This document shows positions 1 through 9,301 of a stretch of DNA of 22,796 nucleotides, one piece after another. A model generated the notes under the pieces. That model searched no databases. It saw only the letters and a program-made list of their open reading frames with translations, and was not told the origin of the DNA. The stretch covers positions 1 through 22,796 of the forward strand of contig QZLH01000424.1 in the NCBI GenBank assembly GCA_003833135.1, given 5' to 3'. This DNA comes from Oehlia diaphana. Taxonomy: Eukaryota > Glomeromycota > Glomeromycetes > Glomerales > Glomeraceae. Positions within the stretch are counted from its first letter, which is position 1. Each line of letters opens with the position of its first letter. The translations under genes and the position numbers were made by a program.

Positions 1-620
1 ATGTATTAATACGAGAATATTAATAAAAATATGTTAGTAGTATTTAATATTAATAGAAAATGTTAATAAGTGGTAGAAAACATTAGTGAGAGAAAAGAAA
101 AAAAGTATTAGAACATCAATAGAAAATGTATATATAAAAGAAAAAAACAAGCATAATAAAAATATACCTTTATGTTTATTTTTAATATAAAAATAAATAA
201 AAAAATATAATAATAATATTATTTTATAATAACTAAGTAAAGAGTTTGTTTTAAATAAAAAGTTTAAGATAAAAGTTTTTATGAAAGGAAAAAAAAATAA
301 ACAAAGTGCAAAATATAAATACCGAAATCATGTGATCAATCACCTGATTACAATAACAAATTCTAATTGGGCCATAGATTTTAACCCCAACATATCAATT
401 TGGATTATTATAGCATTTATACTATTTATACTAGAATTACACTGCAAGTTAAACTCTTTATTGCTTTAAATAATACAAAACCCTACTTAAATATACCAAT
501 TAGTTATATATTGAGTACTTATCAGTAGTCTATCATGCATATATCAGTCAACAAGTTAAATCACTGATTTTTCATAATATCACAATAATAAATATTTATT
601 TAGAATCTCCTTCATCCACT
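1..620. other. AT-rich stretch, no supported gene
   Basis: I find no recognisable protein, RNA gene or repeat family here. The only open frame of note (281-469, 62 codons, plus strand) has the composition expected of AT-rich DNA and no motif, so I do not call it a gene. Short sequences resembling the TACCGATATA/ACCTGATAT motifs seen near 1611 and 3297 occur weakly around 490-550. Confidence 0.5.
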
Positions 621-628
621 CAACTTAC

Positions 629-1571
629 AGTTAGTATTATTATTCAAGAATCCATATTCCTAATAAAAATGATAAAAAAAAAAGGAACATTATTAATGTT
701 CTTATATAAAGAAATATAAAAAAATAACTTTTTCTTTTAGAAATACTCACCAGTCTCCATTTTTGAGTTGCAGGCTAAAATCTACAAAATAAGAAGTAAA
801 AGAATGTTAATAAACGTTTTTACATAAATAAAATAAAAAAACTCCACTTCCCTTTTTTAAAAATACTCACTAGTCTCTATTTCTGAGTTCTGGTCTAAAA
901 TCTACAAAAAATAGAAATAAAAGAATGTTAATAAATGTTCTTACATAAATAAAATAAAAAACCCCACTTCCCTTTTTAAAAATACTTACCGGTCTCCATT
1001 TCTGAGTTTTGGGCTGAAATCTACAAAAAAATAGAAATAAAAGAACGTTAATATATATTATTACATAAAGAAAAATTTAAAAATCTGCTTCCTCCCTTTA
1101 AAAATACTTATTACCAGTCTTTATTTCTGAGTTCCAGACTGAAATCTACAAAAAAAAATAAAAGAGCGTTAATAAATGTTCTTACATAAAAAAAAACAAA
1201 AAAAAACCTCCTACTTCTTCAAATACCCATCAGTTTCCATTTTCAAATTGCAGGCTAAAATCTACAAAAAAAAGAAGTAAAGAACGTTAATAAATATTCT
1301 TACATAAAAAAACCTTCTGCTTTCCTCTTTAAAAACACTTACTGATCCTAATTTCAAGTTTACAGGCCAAAATTTACAAAAAGAAAAAAGTAAAAGAACG
1401 TTAATAAATGTTCTTATATATGAAAAACCAAAAGAAAAACTTTTTCTTTTAAAAATACTTACTGGTCTCCATTTTCAAGTTCTGGTTGAAATCTACAAAA
1501 AAAGCAGTAAAAGAACATTAATGAACATTCTTACATAAAAAACAAAATTTTTAGAGACACTTACCCAGAAT
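629..1571 (-). other. Array of 31-nt exon-like segments with splice signals (minus strand)
   Basis: Read on the minus strand, each 120-bp unit has a pyrimidine-rich TTTTTTTGTAG acceptor, a 31-nt segment and a GTRAGTATTT donor. Segments: 1463-1492 (30 nt), 1343-1373, 1231-1261, 1115-1145, 990-1020, 871-901, 751-781, and an unrelated-sequence 31-nt segment at 629-659 with acceptor TTATTAG and donor GTAAGTTG. The gaps are 81-94 bp and carry TATTAAC, a fungal branch-site-like motif, about 25 nt before the acceptor. In the phase starting at the first base, six of the seven 31-nt segments read ten open codons of the type I-L/S-x-x-N-S-K/E-M/I-E-T or similar. Decay is visible: 1231-1261 has lost its GT donor, 1343-1373 its AG acceptor, 1463-1492 has lost one base and gained a stop, and 1565-1571 is only 7 nt long. 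Splicing all together would hit stops (31 is not a multiple of three), so if functional these would be alternative exons. No wider gene is recognised. Confidence 0.45.
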
Positions 1572-1580
1572 CTACAAAAA
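670..1580. repeat. Tandem array, about 120-bp units, eight copies
   Basis: Units begin with an AAATACTYACC-like motif at 741, 861, 981, 1101, 1221, 1331, 1451 and a truncated one at 1551, so spacing is 120,120,120,120,110,120,100. Each unit holds a conserved ~31-bp block (CAGTCTCCATTTYTGAGTT-like, ending in CTACAAAA). About 20-30 bp later comes a short inverted repeat of the form AGAACRTTAATAAAYGTTCT. The palindrome left of the first unit is perfect: arms 685-692 and 694-701 around one base. Copies are diverged, so the array is old. Its conserved parts are exactly the parts that look like splice sites and exon on the minus strand. Confidence 0.85.
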
Positions 1581-1610
1581 AAAGATGTGTAAATTAGCCA
1601 ATCAAATATA

Positions 1611-1650
1611 CCGATATACTGAATACCTGATAGTATAAATTTTGACCAGT
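1611..1650 (+). repeat. Left copy of a CCGATATA...TTGACCAGT sequence flanking the 80-bp satellite
   Basis: CCGATATACTGAATACCTGA followed by ...ATTTTGACCAGT. A related sequence in the same orientation sits at 3297-3346 on the other side of the 80-bp array, so the pair may mark the edges of one repeat unit or transposon. Confidence 0.4.
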
Positions 1651-1654
1651 GAAA

Positions 1655-3060
1655 TGTCCTAAACGATCCTCTTAATTAAAAAATACAATAAATAATTTCT
1701 CTAAATGAACTCTTAGAAATTTCTTTATCAAATGATACCTTCAGTTAAAAAATTCTCAAAATATTTTCCCAAAAATTCTCAAAAAACAATTTTCCAAACA
1801 AACTCTTAGAAAATTTTCTATCAAAAAATATTTCAAATGATTCCTTTGATTAAAAAATTCTTAAAAATAATCTCTCTATATGAACTCTTAGAAATTTTTA
1901 TTCCAAACGATCCCTTTGATTAAAATTCTTAAAAAATAATTTCCCTAAACAAACTCTTAAAAATTTCTCTATCAAAAAATGTTCCAAATAGTTAAAAAAT
2001 TCTCAAAAATAATCTTTTCAAACGAATCTTTAGAAAATTCTCTATCAAAAATGCCTTAAGTGATCCCCTTAATTAAAAAATTCAAAAAATAATTTTTTCA
2101 AACAAACTCTTAGAAAATTCTCTATCAAAAATTGCCTTAAACGATCTTCTTAATAAAAAATAATTTTCCTAAATGAACTCTTAGAAATTTCTCTATCAAA
2201 TGATACTTCAATTAAAAAATTCTCAAAAAATAATTTTTCCAAACAATCTTTTAGAAAATTTTCTATCAAAAAATACCTTGAAGCTTAAACGATTCCCTTA
2301 ATTAAAAAATTCAAAAAATAATTTCCCTAAATGAACTCTTAGAAATTTCTCTATCAAACAATACCTTTAGTTAAAAAGTTCTCAAAAAATACTTTTCCCA
2401 AATAAACTCCTAAAAATTTCTCTATTAAAGAATATCCCAAACGATCTCTTTGGTTAATAAATTCTCAAAAAATAATTTTCCCAAACAAATTCTTAGAAAT
2501 TTCTCTATCAAAAATGTTCCAAATGATCCTTTTAGTTAAAAAATTCTCAAAAAATAATTTTCCAAATGAACTCTTAGAAAATTCTCTATTAAAAAAATGC
2601 CCTAAACGATCCTTTTAGTTAAAAAATTCTTGAAAAACTATTTTCAAATGAACTCTTAGAAAATTTTCTATCAAAATCAAAAATGTTTCAAATGATCCCT
2701 TTAGTTAAAAAATTCTCAAAAATAATCTCTTTAAACAAATCCTTAGAAAATTTAAAATGCCCTAAACAATTCCCTTAATTAAAAAATACAAAAAATAATT
2801 TCCCTAATGAACTTTTAGAAATTTCTCTATCAAATGATACCTTCAATTAAAAAATTCTCAAAAAATAATTTTCTCAAATAAACTCTTAAAAAATTCTCTA
2901 TCAAAAAATGCCCTAAACAATCCCTTTAGTTAAAAAATTCTCAAAAAATAATTTTTTCAAATGGACTCAAAAAATTTTTCAAAAAAATCTAAAAAATCTA
3001 AAAGTTTCTTAAATAAAATCCCTATTAAATATTATTCAAATAGACTTTTAAAATTTCTTA
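1655..3060. repeat. Diverged satellite, about 80-bp units, ~17 copies
   Basis: Motif order per unit: AAACGATCCCTTTAGTTAAA, AAATTCTCAAAAAATAATTT, CCAAACGAACTCTTAGAAA and TTTCTCTATCAAAAAATG. The CTCTTAGAAA landmark recurs near 1707, 1803, 1887, 1951, 2025, 2107, 2178, 2250, 2336, 2407, 2490, 2571, 2652, 2741, 2812 and 2884, giving a mean spacing near 78 bp. Units vary by small indels and substitutions, and the last ones fade out by about 3060. No reading frame survives the units. Unlike the array at 670-1580, I see no regular GT...AG pattern on either strand. Confidence 0.85.
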
Positions 3061-3639
3061 AAAAATTATTTATAAAAGTTATTTAAAAAATGAATTTAAA
3101 TAAAAAATTTAGTTGAAACGGATTATAAATAATACAGTATATTATACAAAATAAAAATCTTAACATATTAAAATTTATATATTAGGTACCTGACATGTAT
3201 AAAATAAATCAATGCCCGATATATATATCAGTGACTAATAGTTTAGATATCAGGTATCCAATATGTAAAAATACCTGATATTTATCCGATTAATCACCGA
3301 TATATAGGTACCTGATATGTACCCGATAGAATTGATTTTGACCAGTATATAAAATTAGCATAACTAGCTAGATATAACTCTATATAAATCTCAATATGCT
3401 CGTAATCGAATAAATCGAATAAAAAAAAATGAATTTTAAATTTACTAGCATGTAATCTTACAAATAAATTACAAACCAATTAACCACTAATTAGTAAATT
3501 CGTATAAATTTGAATAGTGATATTATCTAGTATAAGTTGTTAAAGAATTGTCAGAATTCATTAAAAATACTATAAAACTCTGAAATTGCTATAAATCTCT
3601 AATTTACTAATAATTAGTTATATTAGCGTAGCTATATCT
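3061..3639. other. AT-rich spacer with GATATATCAGGTACCTGAT-type motifs
   Basis: No gene is supported; the 61-codon minus-strand frame at 3294-3479 has no motif. Between 3181 and 3346 there are repeated short motifs of the form GGTACCTGACATGTA, GATATCAGGTATCC, ATACCTGATATTTATC and GGTACCTGATATGTACC, in both orientations. The last part (3297-3346) ends in TTTTGACCAGT and matches the copy at 1611-1650. These look like remnants of short palindromic interspersed repeats. Confidence 0.45.
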
Positions 3640-6600
3640 GGTGACATAATTAAAATCATTTTAGATAGAGTTTATAATAAAATTGTACCTAAACCTATCA
3701 ATTTCCGCTTTGGATATGATATGGAACATGTTTTTAACTATTAATCTTAAACTGATAACTAACAATATGAAAAAGTAATTGAAATAGAAAAACAATATGA
3801 TTATTTATCTATTATTAAACCTCATGAAACTCTCCAGCAATAGGCTAATCATGTAAGCAAGAACTACTTTCTAAGTGAGAATATAGTTTACATCATATGT
3901 ACTGCCTTTTCACTTCATTTGGACAATTAAAATCCAAAACATTCTATGTTAATAGAGAGTTATTTAAAGATCACTTTTACTATCATAGACCTAATATTCA
4001 TAAGGGCTAAATGGCTATTTACTTCAAATGCTGAAAATTGGTGAAGATTACTGAAGTAGAGCCTAAAAAAGAATATTATAGTGGTTGGAGGAGATGGGCC
4101 TATGAAATTGAGTCTGAAGATCTGATGAAAGATCATTGGAATTACTCATGCTTCAAAGTTGAGATCACAATTATAGCAGAAAATACTATGCCAAGTGCTT
4201 CAAATTTTAAGCCAACTTATATTCCACCTTCCAGGTAAAAAATGATTTTACCAACTTCTTATTAATCATCGAATTGTAGAAGTGATACAGACAAATTATT
4301 TATATCATCTCTGTATGTGAAACAGCCAAAAGGCACTGTATTGAGATTAGAGGATAGGACAGAAATCACAGTAGTTTAACTAACTGATTCTGACTATTGC
4401 TTTCAGCTAAAGATTAATATCATATATTATACTTTATTTTTTTGCAAAATGAATAGCTATAAGTCTATAGATGAATTTTACATGCAAATTTTTTTTTGCG
4501 TAAAACTATATTTAATAAAATGTTCTATTCTGACTATAAACATATTACTGATAGACTACCTGAAAGTCTTGTTAAGAGAGTGTATAAGAGACTCTTGCAT
4601 CATTCTAAAGATCCTATTCTGTTAGAATCTATTTTCAAAAAGTCTGAACGAATTGAATCTTATTTGAGGCACACATTAAAGGTTTATGAGATTTCATTAA
4701 ATAAGAAGAAATGTAAAACTATGACTCAGAAAAAAACATTGCGTCCTTGAAGCTGACCAGAATGTAATATATCTCCAGCATTACTGACTATACATATTGT
4801 AGATAGTGGAGTCCAAATAGACAATAGCGCCTAGTCAAATTCTTTGAATCAAATGCTAAAGCATTATCATAAAGAAGAGAATAATCATCAGATTATGAAT
4901 GAGCTTAAAGTACTATCCCAGCATCTACTCAATTATAATAGACAAATTTTTGGAAAATTTATGCATGACATACTAGAAAAGGAATATAGAGAATAGATTA
5001 ATGTAAATAAAAAATTACGATGTGAAATTGATAATCTAAAGATGCAAGTAAAAGAGATGGAAAAAAAACTGGCATCCATGAAATTAGATTTTTCTTATTA
5101 GTTGGGGGTACTTTTTTTCTTGTACTTCTGCAAAGTAAAATCCTGATTAAGATTATACGCTTTCTAAGAATTAATATAAATTGATCCAAGGAGTTCTTTC
5201 ATTCTCTTTTATAATCACAAAAAAAGAATGTCATTTTGCAGATCTCACCTAAAGCAGAGAAGAATAAATATGTGAAGAATATAAAGCTGAATTAAAAGAA
5301 GAGAACTTTCATCTTCGTAGTGAATTGCAGATAGAAGTTGATACTAATCGTCAGAATGAGAGATGAATTAATCAACTAGAATGGAATTATGCTCAATGTG
5401 AGTAAGAAATTTAAGATCTCAATAGGGAGATAGAGCACCTTGAAAATGCTTCAAAAGAAGAGATAGTAGAGTTAAAATCTGAAATTTCTACCCTAAAAAA
5501 TCAGCTACATTAAGCTAGAAAAAATGTGCGAGATAAGAGAAATATATTTCTAGTTTAAAAGAGCAGTTAGTAAAATCTGAAAAACAAGTTAAGAAATTGC
5601 GATATTGGATCAGAAGCATCTCATCACGAAAAAATTTACCTGAACAAGGGAATTCTCCAGACTTATATAATTCTAATGATAATATGGCCACAATCACAGA
5701 GCTAGTAAATGCTATAAATGGTTATGTGGATAATAGAGCAACAACTAGGAATATTCTTATAGATCAAATAAAAAGAGCTACAAAGCAGATACGTTGAAAA
5801 GAAAATAATTTGCATCAGAATTTAGTTCATGAGCAACAAAGGTGTTATGATGCAGAAGCTGAGTGTGATAATGAAATTATACGAAAGCAACTTGCTAAAA
5901 AGGCAATAGGCAATATTGTTAGTAATCTTCATCAGTTGCAAACTAATGGCTGAAACTAGATTAACAGAATGTTATATAGAATGACAAAAAAGTAAAACCG
6001 TATAGGTGAGCTTGTACAAGAAAAATTTGCCTTACAATTATTGTATCAGTGAAATACTCATCACCTACAGCGAAGTAGAGAAGATATAGGTCTGTTAGAA
6101 TTTAATCAGAACAAACTCTATGAGCGATATGAAAAATGAAAAAATAAGACCCAAGCAGAATGCCAAAATATTTTAATTTGCAGGCACAAATTTTAGCGTT
6201 ACAGAATAATCCATCAAATCAAATAAATATGGTAGAAATCTCATAACCATTTTTTTACTAGGATAATAATATTCCAGATTTTTTAGCGAAACTAAGATTA
6301 TATCTGCAAAACCAAGAAATAGATTCAGCAGATAATGCAGGAGGTCCACCCATAGGAAGAGAAGTAGCTATAGGATATTTAAGAGTCTGTATGAGAGGAA
6401 GAGCCTTAGAATAATTTGATGAAGAGATTACTACAAAGCAGAATTAGGAATTAGCAAACTTACTTGATAATACAGGGCAGGCTAACTTAGTAGCAGTAAA
6501 TGGGTGAAATGCAGGTCAAGTAGGAAATCAAGCATTGAATAAAGCTTTTGGCCAACTAGAAACTGCAATAGTCAAGTTGAGAGCTGTAGAAGGTTTTTAG

Positions 6601-7438
6601 GATAAAGATTGGCATATAGCAGATGGTCGTCCTACTAACATTGCTGTTAATACACCAAATGCTAATAATGGTATAATGGTGATTGTAGCTGGTATTCATT
6701 TGATCAAGCCATATGGTGGTTAAAAACATATTTTTCTACAGTGAAAAAGGAGCTTCAGGATTTGATGTATGGAACAATTAAAAAGGGAAATATAACTATA
6801 GATGAATTGCATAGAAAATTATAATGAATAGGAAGACGAGCCAACTATAGACCTGAAGAATTATATAAAAAGTTCTTAGATGTGCTTCCACTCCCATAAC
6901 TTGAAAAAGTTGAGGATATTAGTGAACATTTGCCATTGGATGAATTAGCTAAAAAGCTTTATGAGATAGAGTTATACCAAATAGTAAGACATAAAAGAGA
7001 TAGATTACCTGACCCTCTAGTATTTAATTGAATATTTCAAAAAATATATAATAAACTTTCACCTATTTTAGCCCCGCAACAGCAAGGAATTTCTTTAGAA
7101 GATATGCAAAAAGCAATTCAAAATGCATTAGCACAACAAAAAAACTGAAAACCAGGCATTAGTAAAGAAAGTTACAGAATTACAATCACAAATAGCTCAG
7201 CAAACGCAAGTACCTGTTTTATAAACTGTTGAACTAGTTAGACAGCCAAAAGGTTCACCATCTTCATTACAGACTGAAAAAGGTCTCATAAGTATACTTA
7301 ATAAGGCTGAACTAGATGCAGATTATCCTGTAAAACCTTTTCAAAGACCTTGTTAATAGCGAAATAATAATTCTGCTAGAATTAATAGAATGGAGGAAGG
7401 GTTTAATAAAACTCATGATTATTACGGTATCTTAAAAA
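3640..7438 (+). pseudogene. Gag-like/coiled-coil retroelement protein, broken
   Basis: A long plus-strand coding remnant in several pieces. Around 3640-4480 a frame reads through stops at 4008, 4032, 4236, 4263 and 4377. From about 4860 to 6180 the sequence is charged, heptad-like and Gln/Glu-rich, consistent with a coiled coil. At about 6270-6890 lies a gag-like core with PDFLAKLRLYLQNQ, GGPPIGREVAIGYLR, RGRALE*FDEE, LLDNTGQAN and KLRAVEG. A frame change near 6700 leads into AIWWLKTYFSTVKKELQDL and TIDELHRKL. The C-terminal part (7080-7240) is Gln-rich. At least 30 in-frame stops and several indels interrupt it. I recognise the core as a gag-like repeat protein common in Rhizophagus genomes; this is recall, not a search. 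No protease or polymerase follows before the LINE. Confidence 0.7.
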
Positions 7439-7439
7439 A

Positions 7440-7634
7440 TTTTGATGTAAGTTACATTTTAAGTTTTGTACGTTACATGTAACTTATATCGGAAGGTTTT
7501 GGAAAAAAATCAGAATAATTCAGAATCAACATATTTAAGCTTGTAAGTAAAATTATAACAAATATAATATTAGATTGATTCTGAATTTCCAATTTTTAAA
7601 TTGATTTAATGATTTACTGAAACGTGATTTGAAT
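7440..7634. repeat. Spacer with two small foldback sequences
   Basis: TAAGTTACAT (7448-7457) pairs with ATGTAACTTA (7477-7486) across a 19-bp loop. AATTCAGAATCAA (7517-7529) pairs with TTGATTCTGAATT (7575-7587) across 45 bp. No gene is visible. The second pair has the size of a small MITE-like foldback, but I cannot define target-site duplications. Confidence 0.45.
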
Positions 7635-7642
7635 AATAAAAA

Positions 7643-7653
7643 GTGATCAAATT
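7643..7653 (+). repeat. Left target-site duplication of the LINE (GTGATCAAATT)
   Basis: GTGATCAAATT here is repeated exactly at 10615-10625, right after an A-rich tail. The identity extends leftward through AATAAAAA to 19 bp, but that part cannot be separated from the tail. Confidence 0.75.
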
Positions 7654-8215
7654 CATACAAATACATGACTATGATACGGCTCTTATTCAGAATATGTTAT
7701 CAAACAGGGAATCTGTATCACAATATATAGCGTTATTGCATCAATTAAGATTACTGTTCAGCCCATCTGACATGATTAACGTATATACTGATGGCTCAAT
7801 AATAACCCAGTTTAATGTGAACCTAAACACCTTTACAAAATATATGGGCACAAGTTAGGTGATACTAAATGACAAAGAGGAGGTAATATCAGAATGTAGC
7901 AGCTCTATCACAGAATGGCCTTCCTACATGCGCGGAATTAGGAGCCATTCTATCAGCTATACTTGTCTTACAAATAGGACAGAGAGTAAATATTCTTACG
8001 GACTCTCAAGCTATAATAGATAGTATCAATCATACAAGAATAAATTTAGCAAATGGGAAAAATAAAATACGGGTATGGTGAAATACTAACAACTACAGTA
8101 TAATTAGTAGTATAATTAATCTTATTGATAGCAAATACTTAGAGTTAAAACTAATAAAAGTTAAAGGCTATTCAGGAATCAAAGGCAATGAAGAAGTAGA
8201 TAGAGTGGCCAAGAA
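7654..8215 (+). pseudogene. LINE ORF2 fragment: RNase H domain
   Basis: RNase H type I, which removes the RNA strand after first-strand synthesis. Visible catalytic motifs: YTDGS (Asp at 7790-7792), AELGAIL (Glu at 7935-7937), LTDSQAI (Asp at 8001-8003) and KGYSGIKGNEEVDRVAK (Asp at 8199-8201), so all four metal-binding acidic residues are present. It is broken by TAG at 7856 in place of the Trp usual in the MGxxW motif, a one-base frame change near 7921, and TGA at 8079 after a Trp. The frame then continues across the hAT insertion at 9294. Family and order of motifs are clear; which LINE clade it belongs to I cannot say without the reverse transcriptase. Confidence 0.75.
8208..8215 (+). repeat. 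Left 8-bp target-site duplication of the hAT element (GCCAAGAA)
   Basis: GCCAAGAA here and at 9294-9301. Eight bp is the duplication length of the hAT superfamily. Joining the flanks through a single copy gives an uninterrupted RVAKN/DTERL reading frame. Confidence 0.85.
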
Positions 8216-9293
8216 TAGTGCTTTACATAAGCCGGCTCGAGCTGAGCTACAGTCTGGCTTGACTCAGCTTAAAGATCTGTGCCAAGCCAAGCCTGAAATG
8301 AGCTGAACCACAAAAAATCTTGGCTCAGCTCGGTTCAAGCCAAACTGAGCCATGAAAATCCTGGCTTGAGCTGAGCTGGGCTTAAGCTGGCTTGAGCTTT
8401 ATAATAAAAATATTTTCAGAATGTTTTTGCATTATAAATTATTAAAAATAACATTGCAGAATGTTATTTTTTAATTAAATTAATGTAAAAATAACATTTT
8501 GCAACGTTTTTACATTAATTATTAAAAAAAATGTTGTGAAATGTTGTTTTTTAATTAAATAAATATTTTCACATATTTTTACTTCAAATTACTAAAAATA
8601 ACATTATGAAATGTTATTTTTAATTAAATTAATGTAAAAATAATATTTGCGCAACATTTTTACATTAAATTCTTAAAAAAAACATTGCAAAATGTTATTT
8701 TTTAATTAAATAAACATTTTCATAACGTTTTTACTTCAAATTATTAAAACAATGTTGCGAAACATTTTTTTTAATTAAATTAATGTAAAAATAACGTTTG
8801 CACAATATTTTTATATTAAATTCTTAAAAAAAATGTTGCGAAATATTATTTTTTAATTAAATAAACATTTTTGCAACATTTTATTTCAAATTATTAAAAA
8901 TAACATTGCAAAACGTTATTTTTAATTAAATTAATGTAAAAATAACGTTTTCGCAATGTTTTTACATTAACTTTTTAAAAATAATGTTGTGAAATGTTAT
9001 TTTTTAATTAAATAAACATTTTCGCAACGTTCTTTATTAAACATTAAAAAAAACGTTGTAAAAATATTTTGCAATATTTTTTGTATAATAGCTCATCTGG
9101 CTTGTGAGCCAGCTCAAGCTTTTCGAGCTAAGTCCGTTACAGGCTCAAGCTTTTTGAGCTGAACCTAATAACTGGCTTGAACTCTTTCAAGCCAGCTCAT
9201 GAGCCACCAAGCCAATTTAATCATAGCTTGGCTTGGCTCAGCTTAAAAAGCTTGAGCCAGCTCATGAGTTGGCTCAGCTCATGTAGAGCACTA
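8216..9293. mobile_element. Non-autonomous hAT element (MITE-like), 1,078 bp
   Basis: Terminal inverted repeats TAGTGCTTTACATAAGC (left, 8216-8232) and the complement of TAGTGCTCTACATGAGC (right, 9277-9293) match at 15 of 17 positions. They begin with TAG.G as hAT ends do, and are flanked by the 8-bp duplication GCCAAGAA. The outer ~180 bp on each side is comparatively GC-rich, with many GAGCTGAGC/GCTTGAGCC motifs in both orientations, resembling hAT subterminal repeats. The centre is AT-rich and made of ~150-bp units. There is no transposase frame, so it must have been moved by an enzyme made elsewhere. A hAT/DUF659 transposase pseudogene lies 1.4 kb downstream, but nothing shows they belong together. 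Confidence 0.85.
8441..9060. repeat. Internal ~150-bp tandem units with hairpins inside the hAT element
   Basis: ATTAAAAATAACATTGCAGAA-type starts recur near 8441, 8591, 8743, 8893 and partially 9045, a spacing of 150-152 bp. Each unit contains short inverted repeats. In the first, AATAACATT and AATGTTATT flank GCAG. Variants with GTTTTTACATTAA follow. The centre could fold into a row of hairpins. Confidence 0.75.
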
Positions 9294-9301
9294 GCCAAGA
9301 A
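9294..9301 (+). repeat. Right 8-bp target-site duplication of the hAT element
   Basis: GCCAAGAA, identical to 8208-8215. Confidence 0.85.

Noticed and set aside
281..469. 62-codon frame as a small gene
   Set aside because: No motif, signal peptide pattern or codon bias beyond AT-rich background.
670..1580. CRISPR-like or bacterial repeat array
   Set aside because: Units are long, diverged and eukaryote-like with intron signals; spacers are not unique and the context is a fungal transposon region.
1655..3060. Microexon array also in the 80-bp satellite
   Set aside because: No regular acceptor-donor pair at fixed distance on either strand.
5108..5250. Intron in the gag-like pseudogene (GTACTTTTTTTC ... 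TTTTGCAG)
   Set aside because: Splice-like ends exist, but coding sequence is too damaged to show that removing it restores a frame.
3640..7438. Alternative genetic code (TAA/TAG as Gln, TGA as Trp)
   Set aside because: All three stops would need reassignment at once, indels also break the frame, and the open reading frames of the Ty3 and hAT copies here use all three stops only as interruptions of known motifs. Mutation of dead repeats is simpler.
8216..9293. Mutator-type element with a 9-bp duplication (GCCAAGAAT)
   Set aside because: A ninth T is shared, but giving it to the element makes the two TIRs line up as TAGTGCT with an 8-bp duplication, which fits hAT better.
9177..9293. Start of the 9177-9836 frame as a gene start
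   Set aside because: This part lies inside the hAT element. The real coding sequence joins at the 8-bp duplication at 9294, and the frame starts with no ATG-context support.
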